Shown: positions 1-6,490 of the stretch, piece after piece | How the letters are laid out: each line of letters begins with the position of its first letter | Numbering within the stretch: the first letter of the stretch is position 1 | Source: Candidatus Zixiibacteriota bacterium | Lineage (GTDB): Bacteria; Zixibacteria; MSB-5A5; GN15; FEB-12 | Direction of reading: 5' to 3' | DNA: 12,198 bases | NCBI GenBank assembly: GCA_022570975.1 | Contig: JACZYS010000055.1 | Span: 1-12,198 of the forward strand | Translations under genes and position numbers: made by a program | The notes under the pieces: generated by a model | What the model was told of the DNA's origin: nothing | Database searches by the model: none | Seen by the model: the letters and a program-made list of their open reading frames with translations, nothing else

Positions 1-542
1 ATTGTCATCCAGTCACTGTTCTCGGAGACGTTATAAGAAAATTCTTTTCCTCCTCCGCTCTCTATTATGAGACTGGTGTCATTGATATTATTGCCTTCAT
101 TTACAAAATATACTATTCTTTGCGGTGAAAGGCTAAACCGAGTTATGATGTTTATCTCCACCTCAACTATCCCCGGTGAGTTGGATACGCCTTCAGCCGT
201 TATAAAAATCGTGTCAATATGCTGACCATCGCCTAAAGAAGAGAGTGAGATTTTTGCAAAGACCGAATCCGGCGTATAACCGGATTTTGGAGAAAGTGTA
301 ATCCAGTCTGCGGTAGTTGAAGCCTCAAAATAAATTGAATCCGCCCCAATTCCGTTAACTTTGATGTATGGTGATTCTATGCTGGAAGAACCAAAATCAT
401 ATGTTCCGCTAACATACTGGGGGTCGACTGCAATTTTAATATCTTTCGTTGAAACCGGAGTCTCAGAACAGGAGTTTACCATTACTGTTCCTGCTATCAA
501 CATTATTAAAAGAAAAGCTCTGTTTTTTATAACCAAAATCAA
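1..542 (-). CDS. Secreted lipoprotein with BACON-like beta repeats (partial, C-terminus outside window)
   Basis: Open frame of 180 codons that runs off the left edge, so the C-terminus is missing. There is no usable ATG at the front. The start chosen is TTG at 542-540, because AGAGG lies 5 nt upstream (552-548) and the product then begins with a short basic stretch, a hydrophobic segment and the sequence V-N-S-C-S-E, a plausible lipobox. The later in-frame ATGs fall inside the hydrophobic segment and would destroy the signal peptide. After the Cys there is one full repeat of about 90 residues, with the core D-W-I-T-L-S-P-K-S-G followed by D-T-I-F-I-T-A and S-N-S-P. A second repeat begins before the edge (E-N-S-D-W-M-T). 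This is the BACON/IgG-like pattern also seen in the 769-aa protein at 9041-11350. The likely site is the outer membrane or periplasm; the ligand is unknown. It diverges from the TPR gene at 746. Confidence 0.8.
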   Translation of the reverse strand, partial: MILVIKNRAFLLIMLIAGTVMVNSCSETPVSTKDIKIAVDPQYVSGTYDFGSSSIESPYIKVNGIGADSIYFEASTTADWITLSPKSGYTPDSVFAKISLSSLGDGQHIDTIFITAEGVSNSPGIVEVEINIITRFSLSPQRIVYFVNEGNNINDTSLIIESGGGKEFSYNVSENSDWMT

Positions 543-547
543 TTTTT

Positions 548-552
548 CCTCT
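548..552 (-). promoter_or_regulatory. Ribosome binding site fixing a TTG start
   Basis: AGAGG on the minus strand sits 5 nt before TTG at 542-540. It is the main argument for a non-ATG start of the lipoprotein gene leaving the left edge. The only upstream ATG, in A-T-A-T-G-T-A-A, is followed at once by a stop codon. Confidence 0.6.
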
Positions 553-745
553 TCAGGGCTGTTTTGCGAATTAGTATTTACATATAGAAACGTAAGATTC
601 AATCAATTGTTCAAGTTGAGAGAACAGATGACATCTCCCTCATGAATTGAGGTATGAATTTTAACTTGTCAATCCGATAATTTTATAACTTTCTTCATCA
701 TAGTTGAGTAATTTAACAAATTTTTGACCGATATTAAACAATAAG
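553..745. promoter_or_regulatory. Divergent intergenic region between the two lipoprotein genes
   Basis: About 190 bp of AT-rich sequence that must hold the start signals of both divergent genes. A perfect TTGACA lies on the minus strand at 672-667, but no good -10 box follows at 16-18 nt. Two short inverted repeats are visible: TGTTC-N9-GAACA at 608-626 and CCTCA-N5-TGAGG at 638-652. Either could be an operator half-site pair, but 5-bp arms are expected by chance at this length. No plus-strand promoter could be assigned with confidence. Confidence 0.3.
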
Positions 746-2230
746 ATGCACCATTATAACAACATAATGAAAATATTGCTAATATTCATCTTGAATATTC
801 TCGTGAATTGCGCAGATAATACGCCGGTTCACTATAGATTTAAGGTTGAACAAAGATATGTGTCGGCTGAAAAAGATTTTATGATGCTTTTAAAATCCAA
901 ACCTGAGGAAAAAGATAGGCTGACAGAATTATTAGTTAAGAAATTTTCTGAGCAGGTTGATTTCTCATTTGGAGTTCTAGACAGCATGAAAGACTATAAG
1001 AAGATTAAGGAGACATTTGAAATCAGGCAATTTGTTTATCAGGGGAGTCTCCGTCTTTCACAATTATATTATGGTCAGGGCAAGTTTGATGAATCAATTA
1101 AAACCCTGAATAGACTTCTTGAAAAAAGCAAACTGAAAGATGAAGCACTGGTTCAGGTATATATTAATATGGGTCAGTCTTTACACTCCATGGGACAATT
1201 TGATTCTGCAATCACTGTTTATGAAAGCGGACTGACTGAGATTTATCCTCCTCTAAATAATGAGGGCAAAATTATTTATAAACTTTTCAATCTGCCTCTT
1301 CATATATTTCAAACTTATCATGAAAATGGAGAAAAGGTTAATACTGAGTTTGCCCGAGCAGAATCTTATTACCTGAACCTGCTCGGAAATAATAATGATT
1401 CTGTTTTCTCCAACGCTTGTTTTGCAAATCTTTCCGTCCTTCATGACAGAATAAAAGATTACACAAAAGAGATTGACTATCTTTTAATGATAAAGGGAAG
1501 TGAAGCTGAGCGGACTCAGAAAATCAGAAAAAAAATTGCCGATATATATGCTCAAGATTTAAGAGACTATGACAAATCTCTCGAAATACTTGAGGAACTG
1601 CTTTTGGAAGTTGATTTTGAGGATTCCCTTTTTTATCCAAGAATAATGTTTGACAAGAGTCAGATTTATCAGGCTCAAGAAAAACCTTTTTATTCCAGGC
1701 AAATCCTAATTAACATCAAAAAACGATTTCCAGGATTTTACAGGAAAACTCCGGCTGTTCAGCAGCTAATGGCTCAGACATTTGAAGCGGAGAACAACTG
1801 GAACCGGGCAGCAATTGAGTACAATCTCCTCGTAGAACAGTCTCCCTATTCCAATCAGGCTTTGGCCACATATATTTACCTATCCAGTTATTATCAATCG
1901 GTTGGAAGAAAGACAGAATCCAGAAAATGGCTGAATCTATCTGAAACCATAAGCACGGAAATGATTCAGAAAGGGAGAGGAACAGTTTTGGAGCTCAGAG
2001 GAATTCTCTTTCTGGCTGATCTTTTCAGCAACAGAAAAAACTGGAATAAAGCTGTAAATTATTATTTGGAGATATATGAGAAATTCCCCAAGACAGAAGA
2101 GGGCAGAAAAGGGCTGGGCTCGGCAATTGAAATATATTCAGAGTACTTGAAAGATAATAAAAAAGCTGATTCCCTCATGGAAATTATGATTAAGAGCCAG
2201 TCTCTGCTAAAACAAAGCTTGGATTTTTGA
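746..2230 (+). CDS. TPR-repeat lipoprotein of unknown function
   Basis: A 494-residue protein. Its N-terminus is a hydrophobic segment followed by L-V-N-C (Cys22), a probable but atypical lipobox with Asn before the Cys. It is therefore probably lipid-anchored at the inner or outer membrane. The rest is helical and TPR-like. Recognisable units lie near residues 97-130 (Y-G-Q-G-K-F-D-E-S-I), 136-168 (M-G-Q-F-D-S-A-I-T-V-Y), 262-295, 337-370 and 416-449 (N-W-N-K-A-V-N-Y-Y-L). TPR lipoproteins usually scaffold envelope assemblies; no partner can be named here. The start is uncertain: ATG at 746 and ATG at 767 both lack a Shine-Dalgarno sequence, and the second gives a more typical signal peptide (M-K-I-L-L-I-F-I-L). 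It is followed after 76 bp, with no visible terminator, by the small secreted protein at 2307, so an operon is likely. A BamD-like or YbgF-like role cannot be claimed from what is visible. Confidence 0.85.
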   Translation: MHHYNNIMKILLIFILNILVNCADNTPVHYRFKVEQRYVSAEKDFMMLLKSKPEEKDRLTELLVKKFSEQVDFSFGVLDSMKDYKKIKETFEIRQFVYQGSLRLSQLYYGQGKFDESIKTLNRLLEKSKLKDEALVQVYINMGQSLHSMGQFDSAITVYESGLTEIYPPLNNEGKIIYKLFNLPLHIFQTYHENGEKVNTEFARAESYYLNLLGNNNDSVFSNACFANLSVLHDRIKDYTKEIDYLLMIKGSEAERTQKIRKKIADIYAQDLRDYDKSLEILEELLLEVDFEDSLFYPRIMFDKSQIYQAQEKPFYSRQILINIKKRFPGFYRKTPAVQQLMAQTFEAENNWNRAAIEYNLLVEQSPYSNQALATYIYLSSYYQSVGRKTESRKWLNLSETISTEMIQKGRGTVLELRGILFLADLFSNRKNWNKAVNYYLEIYEKFPKTEEGRKGLGSAIEIYSEYLKDNKKADSLMEIMIKSQSLLKQSLDF

Positions 2231-2297
2231 GGTTTTTTGGATTTATTGTAGTATAAGAGATTGAAAAAAGATTATTATTATTTGGTCATTATATAAC

Positions 2298-2302
2298 GGA
2301 GG
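2298..2302 (+). promoter_or_regulatory. Strong ribosome binding site
   Basis: GGAGG, four bases before the ATG at 2307, is the strongest Shine-Dalgarno sequence on the plus strand of the window. It contrasts with the apparently leaderless-looking context of the TPR gene upstream and suggests the small secreted protein is translated more strongly than its operon partner. Confidence 0.7.
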
Positions 2303-2306
2303 AAAA

Positions 2307-2885
2307 ATGAAATTTGCTAAATTTGCCGCCCTTTTACTTTGTATTATTTTATTTCAAGAAAGCACAGTTATTGCCCAGAGTGACAATTTTGGTGCCCAGG
2401 ATACTTTGTTTATTGACATAGAAAAAGTTTCTGAAAAAATCTGGCTTTTCCATGTCTCACTAACCAATGACGAAGATGTGGAAGCTCTTTCTGTTCCACT
2501 AAAAATGACCGCCGGACTTAACCGTATTGTAGCTGATTCTGCCGTGTATGTTGGAGGAAGAGTTGAGAAGTTTGCGCTCAAAGCATTCAGGCCGGACACA
2601 ATCATTCAGTGCGTCACTCTTGGGATGGTTGCCAATTTGGCTCCCACAAACAACATTCTTCTCAAAGGAAGTGGAAGACTGGTAACGGTTTTTGTCTCTT
2701 CTTTAGAGAACAAACCAATTGAGAAGCTGATAGTTGACACCACCACCACTCACCCCAATAATTCTTTAATGGTCGTTGCCGGTTATTCCAACTGGGGTGA
2801 CTTCAAATTCGACACGATTACGGTTGAACAAAGAAAGCAATTGGAAATCCATCCGGTTGTTGTAATCAGACAGCCGAAAAAATAA
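2307..2885 (+). CDS. Small secreted protein with a cohesin-like or related beta domain
   Basis: A 192-residue protein with a clear Sec signal peptide (basic M-K-F-A-K-F, hydrophobic core, cleavage near V-I-A-Q at residues 21-24) and no lipobox, so it is probably periplasmic or secreted. The mature part is one beta-rich domain. It shares collinear features with residues 30-180 of the 769-aa dockerin protein at 9041-11350: an N-D-E motif (54-56) followed by Ala, then D-S-A (77-79), then G-R-L-V-T-V-F-V (123-130), then I-V-D-T (142-145), and a closing beta strand D-T-I-T-V. A similar arrangement is seen in cohesin-like adhesion modules of the FCB group, but the family assignment is by eye only. 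It follows the TPR lipoprotein by 76 bp and has its own strong ribosome binding site. It has no dockerin and no repeats. An unnamed family is equally possible. Confidence 0.75.
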   Translation: MKFAKFAALLLCIILFQESTVIAQSDNFGAQDTLFIDIEKVSEKIWLFHVSLTNDEDVEALSVPLKMTAGLNRIVADSAVYVGGRVEKFALKAFRPDTIIQCVTLGMVANLAPTNNILLKGSGRLVTVFVSSLENKPIEKLIVDTTTTHPNNSLMVVAGYSNWGDFKFDTITVEQRKQLEIHPVVVIRQPKK

Positions 2886-2914
2886 ATTGCATTTAAGTTA
2901 AAAAATATTGTAAG

Positions 2915-2934
2915 AGCCCTGAAATTTCAGGGCT
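2915..2934. terminator. Bidirectional rho-independent terminator
   Basis: A perfect 20-bp palindrome made of AGCCCTGAAA and its complement, extended by three more pairs (2912-2914 with 2935-2937, one of them G-U). On the plus strand it is followed by TTTTGTTTT. On the minus strand a looser T-rich stretch ends in TTTTTT. It lies in the 55-bp gap between the stop of the small secreted protein and the stop of the convergent nuclease gene, where a shared terminator is expected. With a self-complementary centre the folded RNA would leave a loop of about four bases, shortening the stem. Confidence 0.85.
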
Positions 2935-2940
2935 TTTGTT

Positions 2941-4170
2941 TTAGCGGTCGCTATCGTCATCAATCCTCTTGTCCATCCTAACTGTTACTCTCGCTTTTTC
3001 TTCTGAAACTACAAATTCATTCAGCTTTTTTATTTTTTCTTCATCCAGTAAATTTTTCTGGTAAATCTCTTTCATTAAAGCCTGAGAGTCCAGCTTGAAA
3101 TAGTCAGTTAAGTTAAGCTCACGGGCCAAAAATGTCAGTTCTGCAAAAGCACCTGCATCTTGCGTCTTGGTTATAAATTTTTCTTTATTTTCAACAGAAA
3201 TCTTTATGTTCCCGTCTTCCCCTTTGATTGATGACCAATCATTCTCTTTGGAGAGCTGTACCAGATCTTTCTTGAGCGATTCTTGTTTGGTTTTTAAAAT
3301 TCCAAGTTCCTGATTCTGTTTTATATACTCAGTGGCAAGTTCAAATGCTTTTTCCTCCTTGCTCTTATCAGATTTTTCATCTGAAGCGAGTTTCAGGCGA
3401 TGTTTTTTGGCCGGACAGATTTCTTGATAATTACAATAACTGCAGAGGGGGCTTTCTCTGGCCGGAAAATTGTCCATTTTTTCTGACTGAATTGTCTCAA
3501 CAATCTGATTTCTCATTTCCATTTTTATTAAATCTAATTGCTCAGGATTAAGTTTTGTGCGGACTACTTCGTCCAAGCGTAGAAAATACTGTACCAACTC
3601 AATATTTTCAAATTGCGGATAGTTATCCATTACCGCCAACTGATATAATCCCATCTGATTTATAAAAGCTGCATCAGTCGGTTTTGGTAGGTTCTTGCTT
3701 GTTTTGTAATCACAAATTTCAATAGTACCATCTTCTCGCTTGGTTAAACGGTCTATTATAGTTGTGATTTTGAAGGCCCCATTTTCCAGTCTGAAATTGA
3801 GTTTCAACTCTGTCCCTAACAAAGTCCCCTGATTAAACGGCTGGTACTTTTGATAAAACCTGCCAAGCATTTCTCTGCCCAAACGGATATAATCATCAAT
3901 GGTGAGGTAATCACCTACAAGCGTAATGGTTTTGATATTAAACTTATCCCAGTCAGATTGAAACATGGCCTGTGCATCTTCAATAGAGATTAAGACCCCG
4001 TCAGAGCCGTGCTTATATAGTTTTTCTAAAACCGAGTGGATAAATTTTCCGTTCAAAGTCTGAGGAGTAATTAGCTTTGATACTTGTGGTTTTTCTATTT
4101 TTTCAAATTTGAATCGCTGAGGGCAATTTCTGTAAGAAGATATTGAGCTGTGGCTGTAACTGTTTAACAT
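2941..4170 (-). CDS. Iron-sulfur PD-(D/E)XK nuclease, RecB/AddB/Cas4-like
   Basis: A 409-residue protein of the PD-(D/E)XK superfamily. The N-terminus S-I-S-S-Y-R-N-C-P-Q-R-F (Cys16) is typical of AddB/Cas4-type nuclease domains. Then come His45 in G-K-F-I-H-S-V-L-E, Glu121, Asp140 in T-T-I-I-D-R-L, D-Y-K (Asp154, Lys156) and the Q-x3-Y motif at Q171-Y175. Three more cysteines, C242-x2-C245-x5-C251, complete the four expected to hold a 4Fe-4S cluster. The active site therefore looks intact. Residues 265-310 are charged and probably coiled coil. The last 100 residues form an extension, not part of the nuclease core, that ends in a basic-acidic tail. No helicase (AddA, RecB) or cas gene is nearby, so the physiological role, probably DNA end processing or repair, is inferred. 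It lies 48 bp downstream of the GT2 gene on the same strand. The start at ATG 4170 has no good ribosome binding site. Confidence 0.88.
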   Translation of the reverse strand: MLNSYSHSSISSYRNCPQRFKFEKIEKPQVSKLITPQTLNGKFIHSVLEKLYKHGSDGVLISIEDAQAMFQSDWDKFNIKTITLVGDYLTIDDYIRLGREMLGRFYQKYQPFNQGTLLGTELKLNFRLENGAFKITTIIDRLTKREDGTIEICDYKTSKNLPKPTDAAFINQMGLYQLAVMDNYPQFENIELVQYFLRLDEVVRTKLNPEQLDLIKMEMRNQIVETIQSEKMDNFPARESPLCSYCNYQEICPAKKHRLKLASDEKSDKSKEEKAFELATEYIKQNQELGILKTKQESLKKDLVQLSKENDWSSIKGEDGNIKISVENKEKFITKTQDAGAFAELTFLARELNLTDYFKLDSQALMKEIYQKNLLDEEKIKKLNEFVVSEEKARVTVRMDKRIDDDSDR

Positions 4171-4218
4171 CCCGATAATTTATTAAGAAAAGAAGTTAGT
4201 CACAATCACTTTCATAAT

Positions 4219-5250
4219 TCATTTTTCTTGGATAACAGATTTATTGGAGGATACTTTTCTTAAAAGACCCATAAGAAAGCCTGTTCCCAGCCCAAAATGA
4301 ATTATAATGAATATTAATGGTCCAAACAGGAAACACTCTGAATGTTTTTCTTTTACTGACAATAGAAAAGAAAAGAGGATTACTATTAAAAGATAGATGG
4401 AAACGGCGGTCTTAAACAGTTCAAATATGGGCGTAAACAAAAAAGAGAGAGCCAATACGAAAAAAAACATAAACACCCCGGTTGCGGCTAACCACTGGAT
4501 GGGCGAAAATATTGAATGCTTTTCAGCAAAACGAAACCTTCCACTGCCGTATCGAACCATCTGGTTCCATAATTTTCCGAGTGTTGATCTGGGATAGTAG
4601 AATATTTTTATGTTCGGAGAAATGAAAGATTTGAGATTTGACTTACTAATCCGGTAATTGAAGTCAACATCCTCACAAGCATCAAAGTCTTCGTCAAAAT
4701 ACCCAATTTCTTCAAAGAGATCCCTTCTGTACATTGCTCCCGATGAAGTTGGGTTCACCTCCTTTTCAAAATCAGAATATATCTCTGACCCCGGTTTGTG
4801 CCCTAAAAAGGAACCCCGGCAGAAAGCGACAGATTTTTCAAACTCGTTTATATCTGGCGGGTTTAAAGGCTGGGCACGGCAGAGGCAGGAAGCACCGGAT
4901 TTTGCAAATAGATCGGTCATAGAGCTGAACAAATTTTTGTCAGGTATATGAATGTGTCCGTCTAATATAATAATATATTTGGCCGTTGAATTTTTTAGAC
5001 CGATATTTCTCCCTGATGACGAAAGTCTCTTAGGGTTATCCAAAACCAGCAATGAACCAAATCTATCTTTATATGAACGGGCAATTTCCTTTGTTCTGTC
5101 GGTTGATCCGCCATCGGTAATGACGACTTCAATTTTTTCCATCGGGAAATCCTGCATATAAATCTGCTCCAAGGTCTGAGCTATATATTTCTCCTCATTT
5201 AAAACCGGCATTATAACGGCAATTTCAAATTTAGATTTCTTCTTTAACAT
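4219..5250 (-). CDS. Membrane-anchored family 2 glycosyltransferase (ExoA-like)
   Basis: A 343-residue GT-A fold enzyme. The nucleotide-sugar binding strand I-M-P-V-L-N-E-E (13-20) and D-G-G-S-T-D (46-51) mark family GT2. D-G-H (97-99) occupies the metal-binding DxD position, a variant common in ExoA-type succinoglycan transferases. E-D-V-D (193-196) supplies the catalytic base region. After the catalytic domain come three hydrophobic segments near residues 250-272, 278-299 and 306-332, so the enzyme should be anchored in the inner membrane with its active site in the cytoplasm. It probably adds a sugar to a lipid-linked surface glycan; donor and acceptor cannot be read from sequence. CGGAG lies 4 nt before the ATG. 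It is 94 bp downstream of the GT4 gene and 48 bp upstream of the nuclease. Confidence 0.92.
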   Translation of the reverse strand: MLKKKSKFEIAVIMPVLNEEKYIAQTLEQIYMQDFPMEKIEVVITDGGSTDRTKEIARSYKDRFGSLLVLDNPKRLSSSGRNIGLKNSTAKYIIILDGHIHIPDKNLFSSMTDLFAKSGASCLCRAQPLNPPDINEFEKSVAFCRGSFLGHKPGSEIYSDFEKEVNPTSSGAMYRRDLFEEIGYFDEDFDACEDVDFNYRISKSNLKSFISPNIKIFYYPRSTLGKLWNQMVRYGSGRFRFAEKHSIFSPIQWLAATGVFMFFFVLALSFLFTPIFELFKTAVSIYLLIVILFSFLLSVKEKHSECFLFGPLIFIIIHFGLGTGFLMGLLRKVSSNKSVIQEK

Positions 5251-5288
5251 ATTACTCCGTTAATTTCGTTTACAATATTTCAGATCTC

Positions 5289-5317
5289 AGGATAATTGGG
5301 GAGGCTGACTATAACAA
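5289..5317 (-). promoter_or_regulatory. Weak candidate promoter before the GT2 gene
   Basis: TTGTTA (5317-5312), a 17-bp spacer and TATCCT (5294-5289) on the minus strand, in the 94-bp gap between the two glycosyltransferase genes. Each box matches the sigma-70 consensus at four of six positions. This could give the GT2 and nuclease genes their own transcript, but in AT-rich DNA such a match is weak evidence. Confidence 0.25.
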
Positions 5318-5344
5318 CAAAAATCGGGTTGAAACTTTATCTTC

Positions 5345-6421
5345 TTATAATGCAAGGCGGGAGAAGATTTTTTCCCACCTGTCAATAAACGCCGTTTTTG
5401 AGAATTTTTCTTCAAACTGTTTCCGGTTTGAAAAGATATTTGAAACCAAATTTGTTGATTCAATTAACTGATAAAGAATTTCTGATAGTTCTGTATAATT
5501 GTTTTCATCAAATAGAAATCCGGTAGCGCCGTGCTCAATAAATTCTTCGGAGATTTTAGTTTTTTCTGAAATTACAATATTCCCTTGAGACATAGCTTCA
5601 AGAAGGAATAGAGGAAAGCTCTTTTCATTAGAGAGGTTTATAATAATTTCATTATCTTCAATTTGCTTTTTGACAGTTTCTTTTACATTTGATTTTTCAA
5701 ATGCTACCGATAAGATATGATTCTCAATAGCATACATCTGTAGTTCAATTAACTTCTCTTCGCAGCCCGACAAAGTCAACTCGGCTCGAGGATATTTCTC
5801 TTTGATATATTTAAACAGCTTGAGTATGGGGATATAACTCTTACTTGATATGTTATCGTTTATGGCAAGTATCTTAGGAGTGATTTCTGTCGGAGTTCTT
5901 TCTGACTTTGATGTACTATCCACAAAAGGATATATTATCTCTGATGAGACATTATTCTCTGACAGGGTTGTTCTTAAACTCTCAGTTGCGACAATAACGG
6001 CATTGGCAAAAACCAATACCTTAAGAGCAATTTTCCGAAGAAAACTTGGAATAAAATTAAGTGACTGCTCGGTAATCTGGACAACTACTTTTTTACCAAG
6101 TATCCGGCTCAATAAAACAGGAAAATAGAGGTCGCTTGGCAGATGACCGGTTCGTGAGATAATTAGGTGAATCATATCTGACTTGATAATATTTCTATAC
6201 TGAATAAACACGGCAGCTAAAAACCTGAAAGGCGTTGAAACTTTTCTGCCAACTGTAACTTCAAGTGAAAAGGCTCTTTTTCTCAAAATAGTTATGATAA
6301 CTCTTAGCTCCGGGTGTTGCGCAAGAGAGGAAATCTCACATGGAAGATGTAAATGAGATTTTATGCCATTTTTGCTGACGCTTTCAGTGAGATTTTCTGC
6401 TGTCTTTATGTAATTATTCAT
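5345..6421 (-). CDS. GT4-type (GT-B fold) glycosyltransferase
   Basis: A 358-residue protein. The C-terminal half has the GT4 pattern: a strand K-I-L-A-I-N-D (183-189) opening the second Rossmann domain, K-E-K-Y-P-R-A-E-L-T-L-S-G (207-219), then S-F-P-L-F-L-L-E-A-M-S-Q-G (268-280) and E-H-G-A-T-G-F-L-F-D (296-305). Two things are unusual. The acidic pair of the usual E-x7-E donor-binding motif is changed: Glu275 is present, but the position of the first Glu is Lys267, with Glu266 next to it. The N-terminus also starts directly in what should be the first helix, without the first beta strand and glycine-rich loop; an in-frame TGA just upstream rules out a longer start. It may be a diverged enzyme or have relaxed donor binding. 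It has no membrane segment. It is probably co-transcribed with the GT2 gene 94 bp downstream and involved in surface glycan synthesis. Confidence 0.85.
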   Translation of the reverse strand: MNNYIKTAENLTESVSKNGIKSHLHLPCEISSLAQHPELRVIITILRKRAFSLEVTVGRKVSTPFRFLAAVFIQYRNIIKSDMIHLIISRTGHLPSDLYFPVLLSRILGKKVVVQITEQSLNFIPSFLRKIALKVLVFANAVIVATESLRTTLSENNVSSEIIYPFVDSTSKSERTPTEITPKILAINDNISSKSYIPILKLFKYIKEKYPRAELTLSGCEEKLIELQMYAIENHILSVAFEKSNVKETVKKQIEDNEIIINLSNEKSFPLFLLEAMSQGNIVISEKTKISEEFIEHGATGFLFDENNYTELSEILYQLIESTNLVSNIFSNRKQFEEKFSKTAFIDRWEKIFSRLAL

Positions 6422-6490
6422 ATCTGTTTTTCACCTGGTTCTTTTACATTTAAATATCGATGAAGTTTAAGAATAATTGAGAAAAAAAGG

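Noticed and set aside
361..645. Plus-strand open frame of 94 codons
   Set aside because: It is antisense to the lipoprotein gene at 1-542, which has a signal peptide, ribosome binding site and family-like repeats; the plus-strand product has no such features.
661..691. Plus-strand promoter for the TPR gene (TTGTCA with TATAAC)
   Set aside because: The TATAAC box is only 12 bp from the TTGTCA box, too close for sigma-70.
2261..2295. Internal promoter before the small secreted protein (TTGAAA and TATATA)
   Set aside because: The spacing between the boxes is 23 bp, outside the workable range; co-transcription with the TPR gene is simpler.
2941..4170. Cas4 and a CRISPR adaptation module
   Set aside because: The nuclease shares the Cas4-type fold and Fe-S cysteines, but it is about twice the usual Cas4 length, no cas1 or cas2 is present, and no regularly spaced direct repeats occur anywhere in the window.
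4397..5161. Several plus-strand open frames inside the GT2 gene
   Set aside because: They are antisense to a GT2 enzyme with all motifs present and share no recognisable features.
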